Source of the DNA: Bacillota bacterium
GTDB lineage: Bacteria; Bacillota_I; Bacilli_A; RFN20; CAG-826
Length of the DNA: 23,540 bases
Direction of reading: 5' to 3'
Assembly (NCBI GenBank): GCA_023422095.1
Contig: JAEZSD010000079.1
Location: 1-23,540 of the forward strand
Position numbers and translations under genes: made by a program. The notes beneath the pieces are model-generated. The model was not told the DNA's origin. It did not search any database and saw only the letters and a list, made by a program, of their open reading frames with translations. Shown piece by piece: positions 1 to 7,344 of the stretch (the stretch's first letter is position 1; each line of letters opens with the position of its first letter).

Positions 1-181
1 CAGGCAATTTTTTGCCATTTTCATAAAATAATGCACATACTTCAGTAGAAATAGTAAAACCTTCTGGAATACGAACACCAATATGTGTCATTTCTGCAAG
101 GCCGGCGCCTTTTCCACCAAGAATTTCCTTACCTAAGCCGTAAGCTTCTTCAAAGGCGTAAACATATTTTTTTTCAGCCAT
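1..181 (-). CDS. ppdK: pyruvate, phosphate dikinase, N-terminal fragment (cut by window edge)
   Basis: PPDK interconverts pyruvate + ATP + Pi and PEP + AMP + PPi in the cytoplasm, serving glycolysis or gluconeogenesis in many fermentative Bacillota. The 60 visible residues begin MAEKKYVYAFEEAYGLG and continue through LGGKGAGLAEMTHIGVRIPEGFTIS, the conserved start of the PPDK nucleotide-binding (ATP-grasp-like) domain; 'GGKGAGLAEM' and 'PEGFTI' are diagnostic. The ATG is at 181-179, with a perfect AGGAGG at 193-188, 6 bases upstream, so the start is secure. The catalytic His domain and the PEP-binding barrel lie outside the window. PEP synthase shares a similar N-terminus, but the 'VYxFxE...GLGKEILGGKGAGLAEMT' arrangement favours PPDK. 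The gene is divergent from the sugar kinase at 360. Confidence 0.93.
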   Translation of the reverse strand, partial: MAEKKYVYAFEEAYGLGKEILGGKGAGLAEMTHIGVRIPEGFTISTEVCALFYENGKKLP

Positions 182-205
182 AATTTTCCTCCTATAGGTC
201 TGAAA

Positions 206-247
206 GTGTAGTGCTTTGCACCACACCAGCGATACAATACTAGCACA
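206..247 (-). promoter_or_regulatory. candidate ppdK promoter with a 5'-end hairpin
   Basis: On the minus strand, TGC-TAGTAT (245-237) is a possible extended -10 box; no good -35 is visible. It would place the transcript start near 230. Immediately downstream, 226-206 forms a 9-bp stem (one G-U pair in the minus-strand RNA) closed by an AAA loop, ahead of the AGGAGG of ppdK. No T-run follows, so it is not an obvious terminator. A hairpin at the very 5' end could protect the mRNA or act as an operator dyad. The stem is seen directly; the promoter and its role are inferred. Confidence 0.3.
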
Positions 248-271
248 GAGCCTTATATAAACGCCATAAAA

Positions 272-301
272 TTGCTTAGTTTTTACATTTTCGCGCATAA
301 T
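272..301 (+). promoter_or_regulatory. candidate promoter for the FGGY kinase gene
   Basis: TTGCTT (272-277), an 18-base spacer and CATAAT (296-301, 5 of 6 to consensus) could form a sigma-A promoter with a leader of about 50 bases. A better -35-like TTGACA occurs at 324-329 but has no -10 at the proper distance before the ATG at 360. Confidence 0.3.
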
Positions 302-359
302 GTATGTGTAGTATGTTATTGTTTTGACAAGCAAAGAAAAGATTTTGTGAGGAATATCT

Positions 360-1916
360 ATGTTAAAAAATCCATTAATTCTAAGTATTGATTTTGGAAC
401 CCAGTCACTTCGGACATCCTTGATTGACAAAAAAGGTAATATTGTTGCCATTATAAAGAAATCTTATAATCCTGTTTATATTTCTACGGAAAAAGGCTTT
501 GCTGAACAAGATCCAGATTTCTATTACGATTATCTTGTTGATTGTTTACAAAAATTGGCTCATGGAAACAAAGAAAAACTTGACCAAATTATCGGCTCTA
601 CAATAACGACCTTTAGAGATTCTTCCGTTCAACTTGATAAGGACTATAAGCCGATAAGGAAATGTATTCTTTGGCTTGATCAGCGAATGGCAAGAGCAGA
701 TGAAAAACTTCCATGGCTTCACCGATTTGCATTTTGGCTTGTTGGTATGAAGGACACTATCGATTTGAATAGAAGACGAACAATTGCCCATTGGTTAAAA
801 GAAAATGAACCAGATACATGGTCTAAGACTACAAAGTACGTAAATATATCAACATATTTAACCTATAAACTTACTGGCAAATTATGTGATTCATCCGCTG
901 CAATGACCGGTCATTATCCTATAAATTTCCCCAAGAAAGAATGGTATAAAGAAGGTCACTTAAAATCCCTTATTTTTGGCATTCCGTCTCGAATGCTTTG
1001 TGAATTGAAACAACCTGGTGAAGTAATTGGAACAATCCTTGATACATTGGCGGAAAAATGCGGACTTCCAAAGGGAATTGTTGTCATCGCTACTGGATCT
1101 GATAAAGCTTGTGAAACGGTTGGGCTAGGTGCTTTATCACGTGATGTTGGAGCGATTTCTTATGGAACTGCCTCTACCATTGAAGTTACAAACACTCGCT
1201 ATTTCGAACCACAAAAATTTCTTCCCGCTTATCCAGCCGCTGTTCCTGGATTTTACAATATGGAAGTTCAGGTTTACCGAGGATATTGGATGTTAACATG
1301 GTTTAGCAAAGAATTTGCTTCTGAATTGGTTGACGAAGCCAAGATTCAGAGCCTAGCTGTTGAAGAATTATTAAATGCCAAATTATATGAAATATCTCCA
1401 GGTTCTGACGGCTTAGTTCTTCAACCATATTGGGGGCCAAGTCTTTCTCGACCTTTATCAAAAGGTTCCATTGTTGGTTTCTCAGAAGTCCATACACGCG
1501 AACATTTATACAGGGCTATTCTTGAAGGGATTGCCTATGCTTTGAGAGAAGGACTAGAAGAAATTGAAAAATCACAACGACATAAAATTTCTAGCCTTAT
1601 GATTTCTGGTGGAGGATCACAGAGTTCTGCCATATGCCAAATCACAGCTGACATATTTGGCTTACCAGTATCAAGAGTGCAAACTTTTGAAACGACATCT
1701 TTGGGCTCCGCAATATGTTGTTTTACAGCATTGGGGGAGTTCTCTTCTATAGAAGAAGCCACCAAAGAGATGTCACATAAAACGAATACTTATATTCCTG
1801 ACCCAAAAGCTCATCAACAATATGAGTATCTTTACAAGAAAGTTTATTTGAAGATGTATCCGCAATTAAAAAACATTCACAAAGATTTATATCATTTTGG
1901 TAAAAAATTCAAATGA
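360..1916 (+). CDS. FGGY-family carbohydrate kinase (xylulokinase-like)
   Basis: ATP-dependent kinase of the FGGY family, which phosphorylates pentuloses, glycerol and related polyols in the cytoplasm. At 518 residues it has normal family length. The N-terminal actin-like domain has the phosphate-1 loop DFGTQS (residues 11-16). TTFRDSS (83-89) and LWLDQR (104-109) resemble the sugar-binding segments. ATGSDKA (244-250) carries the probable catalytic Asp248. The C-terminal ATPase domain has the FGGY signature around GFSEVHTREHLYRAILEGI (about 373-391) and the adenosine motif SGGGSQS (416-422), followed by TTSLGSA. The start has an AGGA at 350-353. The substrate cannot be read from sequence: xylulose, ribulose or another sugar is possible, and no isomerase or transporter is adjacent. 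The gene ends in TGA and overlaps the small ORF by four bases (ATGA). Confidence 0.88.
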   Translation: MLKNPLILSIDFGTQSLRTSLIDKKGNIVAIIKKSYNPVYISTEKGFAEQDPDFYYDYLVDCLQKLAHGNKEKLDQIIGSTITTFRDSSVQLDKDYKPIRKCILWLDQRMARADEKLPWLHRFAFWLVGMKDTIDLNRRRTIAHWLKENEPDTWSKTTKYVNISTYLTYKLTGKLCDSSAAMTGHYPINFPKKEWYKEGHLKSLIFGIPSRMLCELKQPGEVIGTILDTLAEKCGLPKGIVVIATGSDKACETVGLGALSRDVGAISYGTASTIEVTNTRYFEPQKFLPAYPAAVPGFYNMEVQVYRGYWMLTWFSKEFASELVDEAKIQSLAVEELLNAKLYEISPGSDGLVLQPYWGPSLSRPLSKGSIVGFSEVHTREHLYRAILEGIAYALREGLEEIEKSQRHKISSLMISGGGSQSSAICQITADIFGLPVSRVQTFETTSLGSAICCFTALGEFSSIEEATKEMSHKTNTYIPDPKAHQQYEYLYKKVYLKMYPQLKNIHKDLYHFGKKFK

Positions 1917-2053
1917 AAGATAATAGAAAAAACCATCGCCGAAGGCAAAGATATCTAACTGGCGAAGACATTGACATGTTTCGAGAAAAAAAGAACGAGA
2001 ATAACTCGAACAATCAGGAATCAATTTGCGATAAAAATATAGACGGTGCCTAA
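1913..2053 (+). CDS. small protein of 46 residues, translationally coupled to the kinase (unrecognised)
   Basis: This open frame of 46 codons starts in the ATGA overlap with the kinase stop codon (ATG 1913-1915, TGA 1914-1916), the classic geometry for termination-reinitiation, and ends at TAA 2051-2053. The product begins MKDNRKNHRRRQRYLTG and is strongly basic at the N-terminus, then hydrophilic and rich in Asn, Glu and Asp, with no membrane segment or signal peptide; a single Cys lies near the C-terminus. No independent SD is seen, so expression would depend on coupling. I do not recognise a family. The overlap is the main evidence; a chance ORF of this size in this spacer remains possible. 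Confidence 0.45.
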   Translation: MKDNRKNHRRRQRYLTGEDIDMFREKKNENNSNNQESICDKNIDGA

Positions 2054-2110
2054 CTCCATTTATGAACAATATAAAAAAATAAACATCAATTATTTAACAA
2101 AACAAATAAA

Positions 2111-2139
2111 TGTACACACCATATGTCTGTGTGTAAAAT
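2111..2139 (+). promoter_or_regulatory. promoter predicted to give a leaderless mRNA for the GrpB-family gene
   Basis: TGTACA (2111-2116) and TAAAAT (2134-2139, 5 of 6) are separated by exactly 17 bases. The ATG at 2146 starts 7 bases after the -10, where transcription is expected to begin, and no SD lies between. A 7-bp dyad, TACACAC (2113-2119) with GTGTGTA (2129-2135), spans the spacer and looks like an operator. Confidence 0.5.
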
Positions 2140-2145
2140 TAAAGT

Positions 2146-2643
2146 ATGGCAAGAAACTCTCCACGTTTATCGTATTATGACTTTCGATGGAAGAACCTTT
2201 TTTCTTTAGAAAAAAAGAAACTTCTATCTTTAATTCCTCCTAAAATATGCGCACATATCAATCATATTGGTTCAACAGCGGTTGATGGTCTTGCAGCTCG
2301 TCCAATTATTGACATAGTAATAGGAATTGAAAATCCTTTAGACATTTTTACTATAAAGGACATTCTTTTATACAATAAATATACTTTTTTTACTCAGTAT
2401 TCAAACCTAGAAAATCTAGTATTCTATAAGAGTGGAAATGATGGGAACGAATACATTATCCATCTAACTAAGTACAACGGGGAAACATATCACAAGATGA
2501 TGAACATGGTGAAGATTCTTTCTGAAAATCCAAATTTAGCTAAACAATATGTAGAATATAAAACTCAACTAATCGAAGCGAAAAGTGATTTGAAAACATA
2601 TAACCAAGAAAAGCAAACATTCATACATCGTAATCTTAATTGA
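2146..2643 (+). CDS. GrpB family protein (UPF0157, nucleotidyltransferase-like fold)
   Basis: This 165-residue protein has the GrpB/UPF0157 hallmarks: an N-terminal YYDFRWKNLF resembling the family's 'YdpeWp..F', then HIGSTAV (40-46) and GLAARPIIDIVIG (48-60), where the Gly-Ser and the Asp of 'IID' correspond to the nucleotidyltransferase-fold active-site region. The C-terminal half is the usual helical Tyr/Lys-rich segment with 'AKQYVEYKTQL...'. The family's substrate is unknown in general; members are often annotated only as GrpB family or are fused to dephospho-CoA kinases. The gene has no SD before its ATG and is preceded by a -10 box 6 bases away. It stands alone between the kinase unit and the ATP-grasp gene. 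Confidence 0.88.
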   Translation: MARNSPRLSYYDFRWKNLFSLEKKKLLSLIPPKICAHINHIGSTAVDGLAARPIIDIVIGIENPLDIFTIKDILLYNKYTFFTQYSNLENLVFYKSGNDGNEYIIHLTKYNGETYHKMMNMVKILSENPNLAKQYVEYKTQLIEAKSDLKTYNQEKQTFIHRNLN

Positions 2644-2685
2644 ACAGATTATTATTGTGTTTAGAAGGAATAAAATAATTTTTCA

Positions 2686-2736
2686 TTGTGGAGTAAATGT
2701 TTTTTAATGGCTTAATTCCACAAATATTAATATAAT
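2686..2736 (+). promoter_or_regulatory. dyad and consensus -10 giving a predicted leaderless mRNA for the ATP-grasp gene
   Basis: A perfect TATAAT lies at 2731-2736 and the ATG at 2744 follows after 7 bases, about where transcription should start; no SD is present. An inverted repeat, TTGTGGA (2686-2692) with TCCACAA (2717-2723), flanks the -35 region, whose own hexamer is poor. This layout suggests regulator binding, or a weak terminator-like stem for the upstream gene, though no T-run follows. Confidence 0.45.
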
Positions 2737-2743
2737 TAATACC

Positions 2744-3622
2744 ATGAATGGAATATTTATCGTAAATCAAGAAATCGGGCATAACGCTCATAAAGTCGCT
2801 AGGTTATCAGAAGAGTTTAAAAAAGCTTCTGTTGATATCAAAGTTTTTGTTAACAACGGAACACTTGCTTCAATAAAAGACAATAAAGTTAAAATTAACC
2901 TTCCAAAAGCTGATTTTGTTATTTATATGGATAAAGATATATACCTGGCTCGATTATTAGAAAAAGCTGGATATCGTCTATTTAACAAAGCCGATTTTAT
3001 AAAGCTTTGTGATGACAAAATGCTGACATTTATCGCTTGTGCTAACCATGATATTCGCATGCCAACCACAATATCTGGTCCACTAGTTTACTATGGACTA
3101 AAAGAAACGCATCTTTCATTTTTAAAAAGTGTCGAAGATGAACTTGGCTACCCAATGGTTGTAAAAAAAGTGTATGGTTCATTAGGCGAAGGCGTATATC
3201 TTGTAAAAAATTACGACCAACTATCACAACTCTATACCGAAATTTGCCGAAACCCCATTGTCTTTCAAAAATACATTTCTTCATCAGCCGGAAAATCAAT
3301 TCGTGTGTTAATTATTGATGGGAAAGTGTTCGGTGCCTTTTTTCGAAAAAACGCGCAGGACTTCCGAAGCAATTACGGAGAAACTGCTAGTGGAGAAATG
3401 ATACCAAACATAGAAAAATACGCTGAATTCGCTGCTAAAATTATCAATTTATTTAATATTGAATATGCTGGTTTAGATTTACTCGACAATGACGGAGAGC
3501 TGATGTTGTGTGAGATGAATTCTAATGCTTTCTTTGAAGAGTTTGAAAGCATTACAAGGTTAAACGTCGCCGAGGCGGTTGTTAATATGATTATTAAGAA
3601 AGTTAACTCCAAACATGAATAA
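2744..3622 (+). CDS. RimK/LysX-type ATP-grasp carboxylate-amine ligase
   Basis: An ATP-grasp ligase of 292 residues, which would activate a carboxylate as acyl-phosphate and join it to an amine. The N-terminal pre-ATP-grasp domain occupies about residues 1-85. The ATP-binding lysines and flexible loop lie at VVKKVYGSLGEGVYLV (139-154), and FQKYI (174-178) forms the hinge to the adenine site. GKSIRVLIIDGKVFGAFFRK (183-202) is the RimK-type strand pair. GLDLLDNDGELMLCEMNSN (243-261) carries the Mg-binding Glu257 and Asn259. RimK adds glutamate to ribosomal protein S6 in E. coli; LysX and coenzyme gamma-F420 relatives act on other substrates, so the substrate is open. The last codons overlap the pseudouridine synthase gene by 8 bases, so the two are co-translated. 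Confidence 0.85.
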   Translation: MNGIFIVNQEIGHNAHKVARLSEEFKKASVDIKVFVNNGTLASIKDNKVKINLPKADFVIYMDKDIYLARLLEKAGYRLFNKADFIKLCDDKMLTFIACANHDIRMPTTISGPLVYYGLKETHLSFLKSVEDELGYPMVVKKVYGSLGEGVYLVKNYDQLSQLYTEICRNPIVFQKYISSSAGKSIRVLIIDGKVFGAFFRKNAQDFRSNYGETASGEMIPNIEKYAEFAAKIINLFNIEYAGLDLLDNDGELMLCEMNSNAFFEEFESITRLNVAEAVVNMIIKKVNSKHE

Positions 3623-4541
3623 AAATGACAAAAAAAAGACTACTAAGGTAGTTAAAAAAGATTATCGAAATTTGAAACAATTTCCTGTTAAAAAACAATG
3701 TGAACTTTTACAGTTTCTATTGGAATCTTTTCCTACTCAATCACGCAATTCCGTTAAATCGTTATTGTCCTCTCATCGTATTACTGTCGACGGGGCTCCG
3801 GTAACCCAATTTAATTTTAAATTAGTTCCTGGTGATACAATAATTGTTTCTTCTTCTCCAATTAGAAAGAAAACGAGAAGCAATTTGCCAATTCTTTATG
3901 AAGATTCGGAAATCATTGTTATTAATAAGCCAAGCGGCTTGCTTTCCGTGGCCTCTGATAATGAAAAAGGATCAACCGCTTATCGAATGCTATCCGATTA
4001 TGTACAACAAAAAGACAAACACAATAGAGTTTTTGTAGTCCATAGACTTGATGAGGATACTTCGGGAGTACTTATGGTCGCAAAAAATTCAAATATTCAA
4101 AACAAATTGCAAGATCGCTGGAACGAACTTGTTATTAAGCGCGGTTATTACGCGATTGTGGAAGGTAAGATGGAAGAACCAAAAGGAACTGTCAAATCTT
4201 ATCTCAAGAAAAATAAACAAAACATGATGTACTCATCAAAAAAACCATCTGATGGCCAATTTGCCATTACTAATTACGAAGTAATACAGGAATCAGAGCA
4301 ATACACCCTGCTTGATGTAAATATTGAGACGGGAAGAAAAAATCAAATCAGAGTTCACTTGGGGGATTTAGGCCACCACGTTATCGGAGATGATAAATAT
4401 GGCAATCCCTCTGATCCTTTAAAAAGGCTTGGACTTCATGCCTACTGCTTAGAACTTAAGCATCCTGACACAGGGAAGATTCTTAAGTTCACATCTCCAA
4501 TGCCAAAAGATTTTTCCAATCTCTTCTTACAAAAAAAGTAG
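3615..4541 (+). CDS. RluA-family RNA pseudouridine synthase with S4 domain
   Basis: Converts specific uridines of rRNA or tRNA to pseudouridine. At 308 residues it matches RluC/RluD-type enzymes. An S4-like RNA-binding region occupies about residues 24-80 (SVKSLLSSHRITVDGAPVT), followed by the catalytic domain from LPILYEDSEIIVINKPSGL (91-109). The signature HRLDEDTSG (143-151) contains the catalytic Asp146. GRKNQIRVHL and GDDKYG near the C-terminus are typical of the RluA group. An extended Lys-rich N-terminus precedes the S4 domain. The ATG lies inside the end of the ATP-grasp gene (8-base overlap) with no clear SD, indicating coupled translation. RluD-like action on 23S rRNA is likely but the target site is not provable here. 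The stop codon sits inside the convergent hairpin at 4537-4556. Confidence 0.92.
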   Translation: MNKNDKKKTTKVVKKDYRNLKQFPVKKQCELLQFLLESFPTQSRNSVKSLLSSHRITVDGAPVTQFNFKLVPGDTIIVSSSPIRKKTRSNLPILYEDSEIIVINKPSGLLSVASDNEKGSTAYRMLSDYVQQKDKHNRVFVVHRLDEDTSGVLMVAKNSNIQNKLQDRWNELVIKRGYYAIVEGKMEEPKGTVKSYLKKNKQNMMYSSKKPSDGQFAITNYEVIQESEQYTLLDVNIETGRKNQIRVHLGDLGHHVIGDDKYGNPSDPLKRLGLHAYCLELKHPDTGKILKFTSPMPKDFSNLFLQKK

Positions 4542-4556
4542 AAATTTAATTCTACT
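4531..4556 (-). terminator. rho-independent terminator of typA, overlapping both convergent stop codons
   Basis: AGTAGAA (4537-4543) pairs with TTCTACT (4550-4556) around a 6-base AT loop. On the minus strand the stem is followed by seven Ts (complement of 4531-4537), so it should end typA transcription. Both stop codons lie in the arms: TAG of the plus-strand gene at 4539-4541 and TAG of typA at 4554-4552. In the plus direction no T-tract follows, so plus transcripts are probably not efficiently stopped. Confidence 0.7.
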
Positions 4557-6378
4557 CTTCTGAATTTCTCATATGAGAATCATTTTTCTTTCTTTCAACT
4601 GTGTTTAGAATTTTCTTTCGCATTCTATATGTTGAAGGAGTAATCTCAACGAGCTCATCGGCATTAATATAATCTAAGCAACTTTCCAATGACATTCTTC
4701 TTGGTGTTTTTAAAACAACTGTATTATCTTTGTTTGAACTTCGCATATTTGTTAAGGCTTTTTTAGTTGTAACATTGACCGCTAAATCAATTGGGTATCG
4801 GTTTTCCCCAACAATCATGCCTTCATAAACCATCGTTCCGGGGTCGATAAACATCGTTCCTCTCTCCTCAATGTGCTGCATTGAGTATGGGGTTGCTTGA
4901 CCAGATTCTGTCGCGACAAGAACGCCAATTGGTCTTTGCCCAAGATCGATGCTACTCATTCCTCGATATTCACGATATGTATGAGATAGTATGCCGTAGC
5001 CTTTAGTTAAAGACATGAATATTGTAGAATAGCCAATTAATCCGCGAGAAGCGATAACATATTCCAAAATTGTGACTGATTCTCTTGGCTCCATGGCAAT
5101 CAATTCTCCACCCCTGCTTCCAATACTAGTCATTACATCTCCGACATATTCGTTGGGAACATCGATTGTTAAATCTTCATAAGGCTCACTTTTTACGCCA
5201 TCAATTTCCTTGATAATCACTCTTGGCTTAGAAACCTCGAGTTCAAAGGATTCTCTTCTCATATTTTCTATTAAAATAGAAAGATGTAGCTCTCCTCTAC
5301 CCGAAACAATCCATGATTCGGACTTTGGGATTTTGCTGACTCTTAAAGCGACATCTTTTTGAGTTTCTTTGAAAAGCCTTTCTTCAATCTTGCGAGCAGT
5401 TAATTGTTTTCCTTCTTTTCCGGCAAAAGGAGAAGAATTTGTACCGAATGTCATCTGAATGGTGGGTTCATCAAGTTTAATTGGAGGCAAAGCTTCAACA
5501 AGCGAAGACGAACAAATGGTTTCTCCAACATTGATATCTGGCAAACCCGCGATTGCAACAATTTGGCCAGCGGAAGCAGACTCAATCTCTAAACGATGAA
5601 TAGCTTCGTATCCAAATAATTTCATTACTTTGAATTGTTTTTTTGTCCCATCTAAACGAGCAACAGTAACCATGTCCTCAGTATGAACAGTACCTTTTTT
5701 AATAGTGCCAATGCCAATTCTGCCTACGAAATCGTTATAATCAAGTAAAGAAATTTGCATTTGAAACGGGGCATGAACATCAGTTTGTGGAGCTGGTATC
5801 TTGTTAATAATTGTTTCCAAAATTGCATCCATTCCAGCTTTTTGATTTTCTGGATTGGGTGATGTCGAACTTGTCCCCTTTAAAGCTGAGGCATAAACGA
5901 TAGGAAAATCTAAAAACTCATCTGGAGCTCCTAGGTCAATAAATAGATTAAGAACTTGATCAACCGCGCTTTTGATATCGGCATGGGCACGATCAATTTT
6001 ATTAATAATAACGATTGGTTTAATATGGGCTTCAAGAGCCTTTTTGAGAACGAAACGTGTTTGAGGCATTGTTCCTTCAAAAGCGTCGACAAGAAGCAAA
6101 CAACCATCAACCATGTTCATAATTCTTTCAACTTCGCCTCCGAAATCAGCATGCCCAGGAGTATCGAGAATATTAATATGTGTATTGTGAAAAGTAATCG
6201 AAGTGGTCTTCGCTAAGATTGTAATGCCCCGCTCTCTTTCAATGTCGTTGGAGTCCATGACACGGGTTTCAACTTCTTCATTGCTTCTAAAAGCACCGGC
6301 AGTCCTTAATAGTTGATCAACAAGAGTAGTTTTTCCATGGTCAACGTGAGCAATAATAGCAACATTTCTAATTTCCAT
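4552..6378 (-). CDS. typA: translational GTPase TypA/BipA
   Basis: Ribosome-associated GTPase related to EF-G, with roles in 50S assembly and in stress and cold adaptation. With the start chosen here it has 608 residues, the usual length. GTPase motifs in order: AHVDHGKTT (P-loop, about 10-18), RGITI (switch I), DTPGHADFGGEVER (switch II), NKIDRAHA and SALKGT. EF-G-like domains II, III and V and the BipA-specific C-terminal domain (GTMVYEGMIVGEN, KKALTNMRS) follow. A longer frame begins at 6393, but its first codons contain the SD GGGAGGG (6391-6385), which is correctly spaced 6 bases from ATG 6378; the latter is the true start. It is a single-gene unit with its own promoter and terminator. 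Confidence 0.97.
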   Translation of the reverse strand: MEIRNVAIIAHVDHGKTTLVDQLLRTAGAFRSNEEVETRVMDSNDIERERGITILAKTTSITFHNTHINILDTPGHADFGGEVERIMNMVDGCLLLVDAFEGTMPQTRFVLKKALEAHIKPIVIINKIDRAHADIKSAVDQVLNLFIDLGAPDEFLDFPIVYASALKGTSSTSPNPENQKAGMDAILETIINKIPAPQTDVHAPFQMQISLLDYNDFVGRIGIGTIKKGTVHTEDMVTVARLDGTKKQFKVMKLFGYEAIHRLEIESASAGQIVAIAGLPDINVGETICSSSLVEALPPIKLDEPTIQMTFGTNSSPFAGKEGKQLTARKIEERLFKETQKDVALRVSKIPKSESWIVSGRGELHLSILIENMRRESFELEVSKPRVIIKEIDGVKSEPYEDLTIDVPNEYVGDVMTSIGSRGGELIAMEPRESVTILEYVIASRGLIGYSTIFMSLTKGYGILSHTYREYRGMSSIDLGQRPIGVLVATESGQATPYSMQHIEERGTMFIDPGTMVYEGMIVGENRYPIDLAVNVTTKKALTNMRSSNKDNTVVLKTPRRMSLESCLDYINADELVEITPSTYRMRKKILNTVERKKNDSHMRNSEE

Positions 6379-6410
6379 TTTAAACCCTCCCATAAAATGA
6401 CGCGTTTCCT

Positions 6411-6439
6411 ATCATAGAAAAACGATAACCCATTTGCAA
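6411..6439 (-). promoter_or_regulatory. sigma-A-type promoter of typA
   Basis: On the minus strand TTGCAA (6439-6434), a 17-base spacer and TATGAT (6416-6411) form a good promoter. The expected start is near 6404, leaving a leader of about 25 bases that contains the strong SD GGGAGGG. Confidence 0.65.
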
Positions 6440-6498
6440 GTAAAACAGTATTTCTTAAAGAAATAAAACGAATAAAGATTATTATTAGTCAAGAGTGG

Positions 6499-7344
6499 TT
6501 ACTTTTTATGAATCAGATCGTATATGTAGTTTTTGTTAACATTAAACTCTTCGCTTGTTATTTCTATCGCGTCTTTTGTGGATAAACCTTTGTGGTTCAA
6601 AAGACCAACTCTTTGTTTTAAAGCTTCATTATCGATGGCTTTTTCTTCGTGGCTGCCTGACACCAAGATAACCATTTCACCTTTTAGACCTTCTTGTTCT
6701 AAAGCAAAGGCTTCTTTAATTTTTCCACGGATGTATTCTTCGTTAATCTTGGTTAGTTCACGAGCAATAACAATTTCTCTGTTACCGAACACTTTTTCCA
6801 TGATTCGCAATGTTTTAAAAAGACGATGAGGGCTTTCATAAAATATAAGAGTATCTTCCATTTCTTTTAATTTTATTAATTGATCGAAAGCTTCCTTCTC
6901 TTTTGGCGAAACAAAACCAAAAAAGTAAAAATGATCTGTGGGCAAACCAGAAGACACCAAGGCATTTAAAAAAGCAGAACTTCCCGAAATGGTGGATACT
7001 TTTATCCCACTTTCAATGGCTTTGCCTACCAATATGGCACCCGGATCACTTATTCCGGGATAACCGGCATCAGACATATAAGCTATTTTTTTGCCCTCTT
7101 TTAAGAGATTGATTATTTTTGAAGAAGCCTGAGCTTCATTATGTTCTCTAAGAGAGATGCAATCTTTTTTTATATCATAATGAAGCAAGAGAGAACGTGC
7201 GTTTCGCGTGTCTTCTGCCGCAACAAAATCAACGTCTCTCAATATGCCAAGAGCCCGTTCAGAAATTTCTGAAAGATTACCAATTGGCGTAGCAATTAAA
7301 TATAAAATAGGGGCGGTATTGTCAAAACTTTTAGTTCTTATCAT
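6499..7344 (-). CDS. rsmI: 16S rRNA (cytidine1402-2'-O)-methyltransferase RsmI
   Basis: SAM-dependent enzyme that 2'-O-methylates C1402 in the 16S rRNA decoding centre. At 281 residues it has normal length. The tetrapyrrole-methylase fold is shown by LYLIATPIGN (14-23), AEDTR (43-47), SREHN-like SLREHNE (64-70), SDAGYPGISDPG (91-102), the SAM-site segment ISGSSAFLNALVSSGLP and GEMVILVSG. The ATG at 7344 lies 14 bases inside the end of ricT; the SD is weak, so coupling is likely. In Bacillus subtilis rsmI closes the same neighbourhood, but there other genes (yabA and neighbours) lie between ricT and rsmI and are absent here. It is the last gene of the dnaX operon. Confidence 0.95.
   Translation of the reverse strand: MIRTKSFDNTAPILYLIATPIGNLSEISERALGILRDVDFVAAEDTRNARSLLLHYDIKKDCISLREHNEAQASSKIINLLKEGKKIAYMSDAGYPGISDPGAILVGKAIESGIKVSTISGSSAFLNALVSSGLPTDHFYFFGFVSPKEKEAFDQLIKLKEMEDTLIFYESPHRLFKTLRIMEKVFGNREIVIARELTKINEEYIRGKIKEAFALEQEGLKGEMVILVSGSHEEKAIDNEALKQRVGLLNHKGLSTKDAIEITSEEFNVNKNYIYDLIHKK

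Noticed and set aside
324..329. Perfect TTGACA -35-like hexamer before the FGGY kinase
   Set aside because: No -10-like hexamer at 16-18 bases; that position is occupied by the ribosome binding site.
6379..6393. Five-residue longer TypA start (ATG 6393)
   Set aside because: The longer frame is made of the SD GGGAGGG itself; ATG 6378 has ideal spacing.
6450..6464. ATTTCTTAAAGAAAT palindrome downstream of rsmI
   Set aside because: A 6-bp AT-only stem with only TTTT some bases later is too weak to call the operon terminator with confidence.
6577..6585. Perfect DnaA-box consensus (TTATCCACA on the minus strand)
   Set aside because: It is single, lies inside rsmI codons (Leu-Ser-Thr), and no cluster, AT-rich unwinding element or dnaA/dnaN is nearby; one copy by chance in this length is plausible. 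It is not an origin.
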